Below, piece after piece: positions 46,141 through 54,691 of a stretch of DNA of 64,000 bases. Both the position numbers and the translations under genes were made by a program. Origin of the DNA: Gammaproteobacteria bacterium. Lineage in GTDB: Bacteria > Pseudomonadota > Gammaproteobacteria > Pseudomonadales > UBA5518. Every line of letters starts with the position of its first letter. Position 1 is the first letter of the stretch. The stretch covers positions 372,001-436,000 of the forward strand of contig JADIYI010000009.1 of NCBI GenBank assembly GCA_016705365.1. The letters run 5' to 3'. The notes beneath the pieces are model-generated. The model had not been told where the DNA came from. It worked only from the letters and a program-made list of their open reading frames with translations, and ran no database searches.

Positions 46141-46180
46141 CCGGCGAATTGTCCCCGGGCTCCATTGTGGACATCGCCGG
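46141..46180. repeat. Hairpin overlapping the PA2779-operon promoter
   Basis: CCGGCGA-AT-TGTCC (46141-46154) pairs with GGACA-TCGCCGG (46169-46180), 12 bp with a 2-base bulge and a 14-base loop. The -35 box of the following promoter lies in the right arm. It may terminate receptor 3 transcription or serve as an operator. Confidence 0.45.
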
Positions 46181-46196
46181 CAATGGCTTTTATGCT
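46168..46196 (+). promoter_or_regulatory. Sigma-70-type promoter of the PA2779/PA2778 pair
   Basis: TGGACA (46168-46173) and TATGCT (46191-46196) with a 17-base spacer match 5 of 6 and 4 of 6 consensus bases. Transcription would start near 46203, some 42 bases before the GTG at 46245. Confidence 0.5.
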
Positions 46197-46244
46197 CTCC
46201 CGCGATCCGGGATATCCCGGTGTATTTCCAGTGAGGAGCAAGAC

Positions 46245-46616
46245 GTGTACAGGAAAGCATCCGCGTTGCTGTTGTCAGTCACCCTGATGTTTGCGGGCAC
46301 CGCCACCCGGGTGTCGGCTGCGGTTATTTCCACCCAGGACGCCCTGGCCACGGAGACTCGCGAGTCACGGCTCGCAGGGATCGGTGCCCGGCTGGCGCGT
46401 GACGATGTGCGTGCGGCGATGGTCGAACTCGGTGTGGACCCGCGACAGGCGGAGCTCCGGGTAGCGGCACTCAGCGACCAGGAGCTCGCCCAGCTCGACA
46501 CCCGGCTCGACAGCCTGCCGGCAGGCGAAGGCGCGCTGGCGCTGGTCGGCGCGGTATTCCTGGTGCTGATGATTCTCGAATTTACCGGCGTAATCGATAT
46601 CTTCAAAAAAATCTGA
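46245..46616 (+). CDS. PA2779-family small membrane protein
   Basis: Protein of 123 residues with a signal peptide (ASALLLSVTLMFAG...VSA), a helical middle (ESRLAGIGARLARDDVRAAM, LGVDPRQAELRVAALSDQEL) and a C-terminal membrane helix (ALALVGAVFLVLMILEFTGV) ending in lysines. This matches the PA2779 family, found beside PA2778-type peptidases across proteobacteria. Function is unknown. The GTG start at 46245 follows GAGGAG by 7 bases. Its TGA is immediately followed by the GTG of the next gene, so the two are coupled. Confidence 0.88.
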   Translation: MYRKASALLLSVTLMFAGTATRVSAAVISTQDALATETRESRLAGIGARLARDDVRAAMVELGVDPRQAELRVAALSDQELAQLDTRLDSLPAGEGALALVGAVFLVLMILEFTGVIDIFKKI

Positions 46617-47621
46617 GTGATGCGCAGCCTGTGCCGCGCGGCGGGTGACAAGCTGCCGCGCGGCATGGTGTTGCTCATGATGTGCGCGCTGTTGTCTGCT
46701 TGCGGCCACAACCCGCCGCTCGAGATTGCAGAGCATTCCGCCGCAACCACCACGGTGCTGGCAGTCCCGGTACCGTTTTTTCCCCAGACCGATCATCAGT
46801 GCGGACCCGCCGCGCTGGCCGGCGTGCTCGGCGCCTCGGGAGTCGATATCGATCCGGTGACCTTGACGCCGCAGGTGTTTTTGCCCGGCAGGCAGGGTAG
46901 CCTGCAGATCGAACTGCTCGCGGCCACGCGCCGCGCCGGGCGCATCGCCTACCTGCCCGCCGGGGAACCACAGGCACTGGTCGCCGAGCTCGAAGCCGGT
47001 CGGCCGGTGCTGGTGTTGCAGAACCTGCTCACTCCCCGTTTCCCCGCCTGGCACTACGCAGTGCTGACCGGATTCGATGCGCGCAGCAATCGCTTCTTCC
47101 TCAACAGCGGAAAGAAGCAGCAACTGCCGATCGGGGCCGGAAAATTTCTCCGCAGCTGGGATTGGGCCGGGCGCTGGGCCATGGTGGCGCTGCAACCCGG
47201 CGAACTGCCGGCAGGGCCCGATCCGCGGCGCTACGCGGAGGCGGTCGCGGCGTTCGAGATCGTGGCCAGCAACGACGCCGCAAGCGCGGCCTGGCAAGCC
47301 GCGCTCGTCAACTGGCCCGAGCAGCCCCTGGCATACCTCGGGCTCGGCAATCTCGCCTATCGCGGTGCGGATCTCGATCGCGCCATCGGCTTTTACCGAC
47401 GCGGGCTGGAAGCGAACCCGCACGATCCGGCGCTGCTCAACAATCTTGCCTCGATACTCGGGGAAGCGGGCTGTCCGCGCATGGCCGAGCGCTTGCTGCA
47501 AGCGTTTGCGGCCACGCGCGGTGCAGGCTCGAAATGGCAGGCCGATATCGAGGTCACGCTGGCGGAGCTTGCCGCGCGGGCCGGCGGCGATGACCCGAGC
47601 TGCGGCGCCTACGGCATCTGA
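46617..47621 (+). CDS. PA2778-family C39-like cysteine peptidase lipoprotein with TPR
   Basis: Protein of 334 residues. The lipobox LLSAC puts the lipidated cysteine at residue 29. The C39-like papain-fold domain has the nucleophile in QTDHQCGPAALAGVL (Cys 62), the histidine in AWHYAVLTGFD (His 146) and a following Asn/Asp. Residues 220-320 are tetratricopeptide-type helices (PLAYLGLGNLAYRGADLDRA). It would act at the periplasmic face of a membrane. C39 enzymes usually cut after a double glycine, but this group's substrate is unknown. The start is GTG at 46617 or the adjacent ATG at 46620. Confidence 0.88.
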   Translation: MMRSLCRAAGDKLPRGMVLLMMCALLSACGHNPPLEIAEHSAATTTVLAVPVPFFPQTDHQCGPAALAGVLGASGVDIDPVTLTPQVFLPGRQGSLQIELLAATRRAGRIAYLPAGEPQALVAELEAGRPVLVLQNLLTPRFPAWHYAVLTGFDARSNRFFLNSGKKQQLPIGAGKFLRSWDWAGRWAMVALQPGELPAGPDPRRYAEAVAAFEIVASNDAASAAWQAALVNWPEQPLAYLGLGNLAYRGADLDRAIGFYRRGLEANPHDPALLNNLASILGEAGCPRMAERLLQAFAATRGAGSKWQADIEVTLAELAARAGGDDPSCGAYGI

Positions 47622-47639
47622 GGTGTTGCCGAGACGACT

Positions 47640-49502
47640 TCAAAGCGCGATCTGCTGTCCGAGTTCGACCACGCGGTTGGGTGGCAGGTGGAAGGTGGAG
47701 AGCGGTGTCGCGGCGTTGCGCATCAGCCACGAGAACAGCGCCTCGCGCCATGCCATCATGCCGGGGGTGGCGGATGACACCAGCCGTTCGCGGCTGAGAA
47801 AGTAGGAGGTCTCCATCTCGCCCACCGGCAACTCGGGCGGCGCCAGTGCAACGAGGTTGTCGGGTACGTTCTGGTCATCCAGATAGCCGAAATCGAGTTC
47901 CGCGCGGTAAAAGCCGTCACCCAGCTCCGTGATGTGCAAGCGCTCGCGCGGCGCAACGGCGGGGCGGTCGAGAGTATGAACGGTGAGCAGGATCACTGTC
48001 TCGTGGATCACCTTGTTGTGCTTCAGATTGTGCAGCATCGCCGGCGGAATGCCGTGCGGATTGCTGGTCAGAAAAATCGCGGTGCCGGGCACCCGCTGGA
48101 TATCCGCAAGCCCCTGGAGAAACAGGCCGATCGGCATCGCACTTTCGCGCAGACGCGCAATCAGCAGCTTGCGACCCGTACCCCAGGTGGTCAGCAGGGT
48201 GAAGATCACCACGCCGATCGCGAGCGGGAACCAGCCACCGTGAGGCACCTTCAGCGAGTTGGCGGTAAAGAAAGCGGTATCCACCAGGATGAACACGAGC
48301 GCGGCCATGCCCGTGAACCAGCGGTTCCAGCTCCATGACAGCAGCATCACGACGGTGAGCAGCAATGAATCGATCAGCATCGTGCCGGTAACCGCCACGC
48401 CGTATGCGGCGGCCAGATCGCTGGACTCGCCGAAACCGATCACCAGCGCGACAACCGCCACGAACAGCGTCCAGTTGATGAACGGGATATAGATCTGGCC
48501 CTCCTCGGATACCGAGGTATGGATGGTCGGGATGCGCGGCACGAGCTTCAGCTGAAACGCCATGCGGGTCACCGAAAACGCGCCCGATATCACTGCCTGC
48601 GAGGCAATCACGGTGGCCATCCCCGCGAGCAGGATCATCGGCAGCAGCGCGATCTGCGGCACCATCCGGTACAGCGGGTTGTCCATTGCGGACGGCTCCT
48701 GCAACACCAGCGCACCCTGCCCGAAATAATTCAGCACCAGGGCCGGCGAGACGAACGCGGTCCAGGCGATGCGGATCGGGCGCTTGCCGAAATGCCCCAT
48801 GTCCGCATAGAGCGCTTCGGCGCCAGTGAGCGCCAGCACCACCGAACCGAGCGCGATGAACGCGATCAGCAGATGCTGCTGGAACAAAAGCACCACATAC
48901 CAGGGGTTGAGCGCCTGCAGGATCGAGGGCATCGAACTGATGTGCCACACGCCAAGGCCGGCCAGCACTGCGAACCATACCGACATGATCGGACCGAACC
49001 AGGCTCCCACCGAGGCGGTACCGCGACGCTGGATCATGAACAACCCGGTGATGATGGCGAGCGTGAGCGGCACCACGTAATCGTCCAGAACCGGGGTGAG
49101 CAGGTTCAGGCCCTCCACCGCGCTCAGCACCGAAATCGCGGGGGTCAGCATGCTGTCACCGTAGAACAACGCGGCGGCGAAGATGCCGAGCACCAGGATC
49201 ACGGCCGAAAACCGCGTATTGCGCGTGGTGCGCATCGCCAGCGACAGGAGCGCAAGGCTGCCGCCTTCGCCACGATTGTCGGCGCGCATCATGAACACCA
49301 CGTACTTCAGGGTGACCACCGCGGTGACCGACCAGAAGATCAGCGACAGCACGCCAAACACCTCCGCCCGGCCCGGGTGCAGGCCATGCGCCTGGTGAAA
49401 GCACTCCTTGAACGCATACAGCGGGCTGGTACCGATATCGCCATAGACCACGCCCATTGCCGCAAGGGTCAATGGGGCGGTACGCGCATTCGGATTGCTC
49501 AT
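47640..49502 (-). CDS. kup: Low-affinity potassium uptake protein Kup
   Basis: Protein of 620 residues with about twelve membrane segments. The N-terminal signature AAMGVVYGDIGTSPLYAFKE is diagnostic of KUP/HAK/KT transporters, followed by ADNRGEGGSLALLSL and FYGDSMLTPAISVLSAVEG. The last 150 residues form the soluble C-terminal domain. It imports K+ with protons. The ATG at 49502 puts the signature near residue 15. It converges with the PA2778 gene, with only 18 bp between them, and lies 104 bp downstream of a CDF exporter on the same strand. Confidence 0.97.
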   Translation of the reverse strand: MSNPNARTAPLTLAAMGVVYGDIGTSPLYAFKECFHQAHGLHPGRAEVFGVLSLIFWSVTAVVTLKYVVFMMRADNRGEGGSLALLSLAMRTTRNTRFSAVILVLGIFAAALFYGDSMLTPAISVLSAVEGLNLLTPVLDDYVVPLTLAIITGLFMIQRRGTASVGAWFGPIMSVWFAVLAGLGVWHISSMPSILQALNPWYVVLLFQQHLLIAFIALGSVVLALTGAEALYADMGHFGKRPIRIAWTAFVSPALVLNYFGQGALVLQEPSAMDNPLYRMVPQIALLPMILLAGMATVIASQAVISGAFSVTRMAFQLKLVPRIPTIHTSVSEEGQIYIPFINWTLFVAVVALVIGFGESSDLAAAYGVAVTGTMLIDSLLLTVVMLLSWSWNRWFTGMAALVFILVDTAFFTANSLKVPHGGWFPLAIGVVIFTLLTTWGTGRKLLIARLRESAMPIGLFLQGLADIQRVPGTAIFLTSNPHGIPPAMLHNLKHNKVIHETVILLTVHTLDRPAVAPRERLHITELGDGFYRAELDFGYLDDQNVPDNLVALAPPELPVGEMETSYFLSRERLVSSATPGMMAWREALFSWLMRNAATPLSTFHLPPNRVVELGQQIAL

Positions 49503-49606
49503 GGAGAACGCAGACTCGAGGGCAGGCACTGCCGATGGGGTGTCACCTTAACGTCTGCCGGCACCGACGTAAACCTTATTTTCTGCGCCAAATCCGCACC
49601 TGAAAG

Positions 49607-50521
49607 CTACGCTGCACAGCCGCCCGGGACGGAGGTACAGGCGGCGGAAAAGCGTGGCGATTCGATCTGCAGCGTGACGTGGTTTATGGCGAATTCCCCG
49701 TGCAATCGCGCCATCGCAAACTGCAACAGCGCATCGCTGTCGCCGGCCCCGTCACCGACCACGAGATGGGCGGTCAGCGCTGTCTCCGAACTCGCCATCG
49801 CCCACACGTGCAGATCGTGCACCGCCTCCACACCGGGAAGTTGCACCAGGCACTCACGCACCGCCCCGAGCGGGATATGCGCCGGCACACCGTCGAAGAG
49901 CAAATGAAGTGTCTGGCGCAACAGCGACCAGGTGCCGACCACGATGACCACCGCAATGGCCAGCGCCATTACCGGATCGATCCACGCCCAGCCCCGCCAG
50001 AGATACAACGCTCCCGCCAGTACCACTCCAACCGAGACCAGCGCATCCGCCGCCATATGCAGGAAGGCACCGCGGATATTGAGATCACGCCTGCTGCCCG
50101 ACATCAGCATCAGCGCGGTCAGCGTGTTGATCACCACGCCGATACCGGCCACGGCCATTACCGTGAAGCCTGCTAGCGGCGCGGGCTGTTGCAGGCGCTG
50201 CAGCGCCTCCCAGGCAAGCGAACCCATCGCCAGCAGCAACAGCACGGCATTGGCAAACCCGGCCATGATCGAGGCGCGCCGCCAGCCATAGGTATGGCGA
50301 TCGTCGGCCGGCAGGCGGGCCGCCGCGATGCCGGCCCAGGCCAGGATCAGACCCACCACATCGCTCAGGTTGTGGCCCGCATCGGCAAGCAGGGCGAGCG
50401 AACCCGCACGCCAGCCGTAGAATGCCTCGACCAGCACAAAACCGAGATTCAGCGTGATGCCAAGTGCAAACGCGCGGCCGAAGTTCCGTGGTGTCTCATG
50501 GTGATGGTGGTGTTCGGACAT
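49607..50521 (-). CDS. Cation diffusion facilitator (zinc-type exporter)
   Basis: Protein of 304 residues with six membrane helices and a histidine-rich N-terminus (MSEHHHHHETPRNFG). The metal site residues lie in LLADAGHNLSDVVGL on helix 2 and FLHMAADALVSVGV on helix 5, the HxxxD pattern of zinc/cadmium CDF proteins such as ZitB and CzcD. The cytoplasmic C-terminal domain (VEAVHDLHVWAMASSETALT) is present. It exports divalent metal in exchange for protons. Confidence 0.94.
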   Translation of the reverse strand: MSEHHHHHETPRNFGRAFALGITLNLGFVLVEAFYGWRAGSLALLADAGHNLSDVVGLILAWAGIAAARLPADDRHTYGWRRASIMAGFANAVLLLLAMGSLAWEALQRLQQPAPLAGFTVMAVAGIGVVINTLTALMLMSGSRRDLNIRGAFLHMAADALVSVGVVLAGALYLWRGWAWIDPVMALAIAVVIVVGTWSLLRQTLHLLFDGVPAHIPLGAVRECLVQLPGVEAVHDLHVWAMASSETALTAHLVVGDGAGDSDALLQFAMARLHGEFAINHVTLQIESPRFSAACTSVPGGCAA

Positions 50522-50671
50522 CCTGCCGGTTCCCTGGTATCGCCCGGAGCACGGTAGCGCGCCCAGTGCAGATGCTGCGCAATTATATCCGCCGACACGG
50601 GCATGGCAGCCACATGCAACCAGACCATGGACACTCGGCTATCATGCCGCCGTCACCAAGGAGGCAAGTCG

Positions 50672-50992
50672 ATGGCATGGATCATCCTCGTCAGCGCCGG
50701 CCTGTTCGAGATCGGTTGGGCCGTCGGGCTCAAGTACTCGGAGGGATTCACCCGCGTGTGGCCGTCGGTGCTGACGGTGATCGCGATGGGCTTCAGCATC
50801 TGGTTGCTGGCGATCGCGCTGAAACAGCTGCCGCTCGGCACCGCCTACAGCGTGTGGGTGGGCGTAGGTGCGATCGGTACCGTGGCACTCGGCATCGTGC
50901 TGTTCGACGAGCCCGCGAACACGCTGCGCCTGGCCAGCGTCGCGCTGATCGTCACCGGCATCATCGGCCTGAAACTCGCGACGCCGGGATGA
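50672..50992 (+). CDS. sugE: SugE/Gdx small multidrug-resistance family exporter
   Basis: Protein of 106 residues with four membrane helices. It has the essential glutamate in AGLFEIGWAVGLKYSEGF and the loop LPLGTAYSVWVGVGAIGTV typical of the SugE branch, now known mainly as guanidinium exporters (Gdx), while others confer quaternary ammonium resistance. The ATG at 50672 follows GGAGG. No second SMR gene is present, so it probably works as a homodimer. No guanidine riboswitch was recognised upstream. Confidence 0.94.
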   Translation: MAWIILVSAGLFEIGWAVGLKYSEGFTRVWPSVLTVIAMGFSIWLLAIALKQLPLGTAYSVWVGVGAIGTVALGIVLFDEPANTLRLASVALIVTGIIGLKLATPG

Positions 50993-51032
50993 TGTTCGCG
51001 ACCTGCCCGACCCGGATACCGATGACCATCGA

Positions 51033-51977
51033 TCAGCGCTTGCGCGTGGACTCGATATAGCGGAAAAACTCCGAGTTCGCGTCGATCATCAGGGTGGTGT
51101 TCTCGCCGAGCACCTTGTAGGTTTCCAGCGTGTTCAGGAAGGCGTAGAACTCGGGATCCGCGCCATAGGCCTCGCCATAGATCCGCGTTGCCTCGCCATC
51201 GGCCTTGCCGCGAATCTCGGCGGCCTGGCGTTCCGCCTGCGAACGGATGCTGCGCAGTTCCTTTTCCATCTCGCCGAGTATTTCCTGGCTCTTGCCCTGG
51301 CCTTCGGAACGGAAGCGCTCCGCGATACTCTGGCGCTCGGAAATCATCCGGCTCTCGACCTGGGCACCCACACTTTCGATATAATTGATGCGCTTGAGAC
51401 GCACATCGACCAGTTCGATCCCCATCTCCGGCATGCGCTCCGAGGCGGCCGCGAGGATTTCCTTCTCCAGCAGCGCCCGTCCCTTCTTCGGTTTGCCGAG
51501 CAGGTCCACATCCTCGCGCACCATCGACTCGTCCTCGATGGCCTTGATATCGACGCTCCAGTCGCGCGAGCGCACGATCTCCTCGAGATTGGTGCCGGAG
51601 ATGATGTCGCGTGTCATCGAATCGATGATGTCATCGAGACGCGTGCGGGCGCCGTTCTCGTCGCGAACCGAGCGCAGGAATTGCAGCGGATCCACGATGC
51701 GCCAGCGCGCGGTGGTATCGACCAGCACGAACTCGCGGCCCAGTGTCGGGATCTGGCTCACCGAGCCGTCCCACACCAGCAGGCGCTTGTCGAAATAGCG
51801 CACTTCCTGGATAAACGGGGTCTTCCAGTGCAGGCCCGGCTCGCTCGCCACCTCGCCCACGGGCTCGCCGAACTGCACGATGATGCCCTGCTCGCCCTGA
51901 TCGACCACGAAGGCCGCGGAAGACACCACCATCAGCAGGATCAGCGCGACGAGGAGCGGAACTATCGGAAGTTTCAT
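51033..51977 (-). CDS. hflC: HflC, modulator of FtsH protease
   Basis: Protein of 314 residues: one N-terminal membrane helix (LLVALILLMVVSSAAFVV) and an SPFH/band-7 domain (GEQGIIVQFGEPVGEVASEPGLHWKTP split over two strands), then a coiled coil rich in Glu, Arg and Ala (about 220-280). With HflK it forms the large cage around FtsH in the inner membrane. The ATG at 51977 overlaps the hflK stop (ATGA). The frame is open far upstream within hflK, but only this start gives the membrane segment. Confidence 0.96.
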   Translation of the reverse strand: MKLPIVPLLVALILLMVVSSAAFVVDQGEQGIIVQFGEPVGEVASEPGLHWKTPFIQEVRYFDKRLLVWDGSVSQIPTLGREFVLVDTTARWRIVDPLQFLRSVRDENGARTRLDDIIDSMTRDIISGTNLEEIVRSRDWSVDIKAIEDESMVREDVDLLGKPKKGRALLEKEILAAASERMPEMGIELVDVRLKRINYIESVGAQVESRMISERQSIAERFRSEGQGKSQEILGEMEKELRSIRSQAERQAAEIRGKADGEATRIYGEAYGADPEFYAFLNTLETYKVLGENTTLMIDANSEFFRYIESTRKR

Positions 51978-53014
51978 CGTGCCGCCTCCTTTTTCGCGGG
52001 CTGCGCATCGCGCAGGTTGAGCAGCGGCAGCGGCGGCATCTGCTTGTCCTGTACCACCAGCACGCTGCCCACTTTCGGCAGCACTGCGTTCAGGGTCTCG
52101 AGATACAAGCGGGTTCGGGTGACCTCCGGCGCCACCCGGTACTCGGCGAGAATGGATTTGAAACGCGCGGTCTCGCCATGCGCCGCGTTCACGCGCTCGG
52201 TGGCATAACCCTCGGATTCCGCGATGGTGCGGTTGGCGATGCCCTTGGCGCGCGGGATCTCCTGGTTGGCGCGCTTGGTCGCCTCGTTGATCATGCGCTC
52301 GCGCTCCTGGCGCGCCTCGTTGACCTCGTTGAACGCCGGTTGCACCCGCGCCGGCGGCACCACGTCCTGCAACTGCACCGTGATCACGTGTATGCCCGCC
52401 TCGTAGCGATCCATCGCCTCCTGGATTTCCTCGTGCACCAGATTGGCGATCTCGACGCGCGCCGTGGTCAGCACCTCGCTGCCCAGGCGGTTGCCCACCG
52501 CGCGCCGCATCACGGATTCCGAGATATCGCGCAGGGTGCGGGTCGGCTCGCGCATCGAGTAGAGAAACTTCATCGGGTCCGAGATGCGGTACTGCACCAC
52601 CCATTCGACATCGATGATATTGAGATCGCCCGAGAGCATCAGCGATTCATCAGGAAAATTTCTTGCGGAATACTGCGTGCGATCCTCCTCCCCCTCGGTG
52701 CGAAAACCGAACTCCTGCTTCAGCACCCGCTCGGTGGCCACGAACTCGAGCTGATCGATGCCGAATGGAATCTTGAAATGCAATCCGGGGTCGGCGATCT
52801 TGATCACCGCGCCGAAGCGTTTCACCACCGCGCGCTCCTCCGGCTGCACGGTGTAATAGCTGCTGCCCAGACCCCACAACGCGATCGTCACCGCGATGAT
52901 GCTGGCGATCGCCGAGGGTGGCAGACGCGGCATGTCGGGTGGCCCCGAGGCAGAACCTTCGTCATCGTTGCCGTACACGCTGAACGGCGATTTGCCGCTT
53001 CGTCGCTGTACCAT
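51974..53014 (-). CDS. hflK: HflK, modulator of FtsH protease
   Basis: Protein of 346 residues. A short polar N-terminus with prolines precedes one membrane helix (AIASIIAVTIALWGLGSSYY), then the band-7 domain (PEERAVVKRFGAVIKIADPG, LTTARVEIANLVHEEIQEAM) and a coiled coil (EARQERERMINEATKRANQE). It is shorter in the glycine-rich N-terminus than E. coli HflK. The ATG at 53014 follows GGAGAG; a TTG one codon earlier is less likely. The usual upstream genes hfq and hflX are absent here, so the pair stands alone. Confidence 0.96.
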   Translation of the reverse strand: MVQRRSGKSPFSVYGNDDEGSASGPPDMPRLPPSAIASIIAVTIALWGLGSSYYTVQPEERAVVKRFGAVIKIADPGLHFKIPFGIDQLEFVATERVLKQEFGFRTEGEEDRTQYSARNFPDESLMLSGDLNIIDVEWVVQYRISDPMKFLYSMREPTRTLRDISESVMRRAVGNRLGSEVLTTARVEIANLVHEEIQEAMDRYEAGIHVITVQLQDVVPPARVQPAFNEVNEARQERERMINEATKRANQEIPRAKGIANRTIAESEGYATERVNAAHGETARFKSILAEYRVAPEVTRTRLYLETLNAVLPKVGSVLVVQDKQMPPLPLLNLRDAQPAKKEAAR

Positions 53015-53089
53015 CAAATTCTCTCCCGGCAGAACATCGGGCTACAGCATAACCACAAGCAGTACCTGCGGATACCGCGCCCGGGCCGG

Positions 53090-53551
53090 TCAGCGCAAGG
53101 CGTACATATCGTAGGCGACGGTGGCGGTGGCAAAATCCACCTCGCCGATGTTCAGGCACTGCAGACGATTCAGCCAGAGATAATCCGGGTGCGCGCACAC
53201 CAGGCGCGGCACGGCGCGGATCGCGGCGCGCACCGGCGGATCGCCGGCCAGCATCCGGGCATAGCCGTCCGCCCCGAGATCCATCAAACCCTGGTACTGG
53301 ACGTCGATCAACGCGCCGTCATGGGTTTCCATCGTCGCCCTGACATCCAGCATGCCCATGCCGTCGCGGCGGATGGTGAGCCAGTCACCACCGACCGGCA
53401 GAACCCGTCCGCGCAACCGCGGGCCAGACACCTCGCCGCCACTGACGTAGGCATTGACGCGCAAGCCCAGCGGCGTTTCGCCAATCCCCTCGAACGGCGA
53501 TTGCAACGTGGCGCTGTAGCTGCAGATATGCTCCATCGCGTAATCGAACAT
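53090..53551 (-). CDS. DUF3237 family protein
   Basis: Protein of 153 residues without a signal peptide. The pattern GGEVSGPRLRGRVLPVGGDW followed by DVRATMETHDGALIDVQYQG is that of DUF3237, a small beta-barrel family of unknown function common in aromatic and lipid degraders. The ATG at 53551 follows a very strong AAGGAGG. It lies 76 bp downstream of an SDR on the same strand, the last member of a minus-strand series that begins at 63916. Confidence 0.88.
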   Translation of the reverse strand: MFDYAMEHICSYSATLQSPFEGIGETPLGLRVNAYVSGGEVSGPRLRGRVLPVGGDWLTIRRDGMGMLDVRATMETHDGALIDVQYQGLMDLGADGYARMLAGDPPVRAAIRAVPRLVCAHPDYLWLNRLQCLNIGEVDFATATVAYDMYALR

Positions 53552-53627
53552 GGAATCCTCCTTCATGGTGCCCGCGGTCAGGCCGTCGGGCCGGTGGTGG
53601 CCGGGCGGAGATCCGCCCGGAAATTGC

Positions 53628-54398
53628 TCAGCGTGCGGTGTAGCCGCCATCGATCACGAGTTCCGCGCCGGTCATGTAGCGCGATTCATCCGAGGCGAGA
53701 AACAACACGCCATTGGCGATATCGAGCGGCTCGCCCATCGTGCCAACCGGGATGCTCGCCATTACCCGTGCCTCGAACTCCGCGGATTCCGCGGGCGGCA
53801 TGGCCGCCAGCGCATTCGTCACCATCGGCGTCGCGATGAACCCCGGATGCACCGAATTCACCCGCACCCGGTAGCCCTGTGCGGCGCAATGCAGCGCGGC
53901 CGACTTGGTGAATATCCGCACGCCACCCTTGCTGGCATTGTAGGCGGCGGTCAGCGGATCGCCGACGATTCCCTCGATGGAGGAGATATTGATGATCGAA
54001 CCGCCACTGTCCTTCATCGCCCGGATCGCCGCGCGGGTGCCGAGGAACACCGCATCGAGATTCACTCGCTGGGTCTTGCGCCAGTCATCGAGTGTCGCGT
54101 CCTCGACCGTGCCGGTGATCACGATGCCGGCATTGTTCACCAGGATATCGAGCCGCCGGTGACGCCCGATGACATCGACGATGACTTCGCTCCAGCGTGC
54201 TTCGTCGGTGACATCCTGGCTCACCGCCTCGGCCTGCAGACCCGCCGCATGCAGCGATGCCACGACCGCCTGCACCGATTGCAGGTCGATATCGCTCGCC
54301 ACCACGCAGGCACCCTCCGCGGCCAGACGACACGCAATCGCCTCACCGAGCCCCGATCCGGCGCCCGTCACCAGCGCCGTCTTGCCTGCCAATCGCAT
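53628..54398 (-). CDS. Short-chain dehydrogenase/reductase
   Basis: Protein of 256 residues with a complete classical SDR set: cofactor loop TGAGSGLGEA at 11-20, NNAG near 89, the catalytic serine in IINISSIEG and the YNASK tyrosine-lysine pair. The Asp after the second strand (VVASDIDL) favours NAD. The C-terminus SRYMTGAELVIDGGYTAR is typical. It could act on a hydroxyacyl, steroid or similar alcohol. It lies 33 bp downstream of an SDR remnant with a closely similar C-terminus. Confidence 0.94.
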   Translation of the reverse strand: MRLAGKTALVTGAGSGLGEAIACRLAAEGACVVASDIDLQSVQAVVASLHAAGLQAEAVSQDVTDEARWSEVIVDVIGRHRRLDILVNNAGIVITGTVEDATLDDWRKTQRVNLDAVFLGTRAAIRAMKDSGGSIINISSIEGIVGDPLTAAYNASKGGVRIFTKSAALHCAAQGYRVRVNSVHPGFIATPMVTNALAAMPPAESAEFEARVMASIPVGTMGEPLDIANGVLFLASDESRYMTGAELVIDGGYTAR

Positions 54399-54431
54399 GT
54401 TTTCATCTCCTGCTGTTGCGGTTTGTTCTTT

Positions 54432-54674
54432 TCAGCGTGCGCTCATGCCGTCATCGACCACGAACTCCGCGCCGGTCACGTAACTTGCCGCATCGCTGGC
54501 CAGGAACAGCACCATCGCCGCCACGTCGCGCGGCGTGCCGAGCCGTCCCATCGCGGTCATGCCATACACGATCTCGCGCGCCTCGCTCACACCCGGCGCC
54601 AGACCGATGCCGGTGGCCGCTCCCGTTACCAGCGCCACCTTGCCCGCGAGCGAAAACATCGCTTCGATGCCCAT
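54432..54674 (-). pseudogene. SDR remnant with internal deletion
   Basis: An intact 80-codon frame joins an SDR N-terminus (SLAGKVALVTGAATGIG) directly to an SDR C-terminus (GRLGTPRDVAAMVLFLASDA then VTGAEFVVDDGMSAR). About 170 residues holding the NNAG motif and the Ser-Tyr-Lys active site are missing, with the frame kept. It retains a ribosome site (GGGAG) and lies between two healthy genes. It cannot be an active dehydrogenase. It is most simply a deletion remnant, unless it has a new structural role. Confidence 0.75.
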
Positions 54675-54691
54675 GTCGTGCCACTCCCGTT

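Noticed and set aside
50540..50671. ACGG tetranucleotides upstream of sugE as a mini-ykkC guanidine riboswitch
   Set aside because: The ACGG sequences are not enclosed by complementary stems, which the guanidine-II riboswitch requires.
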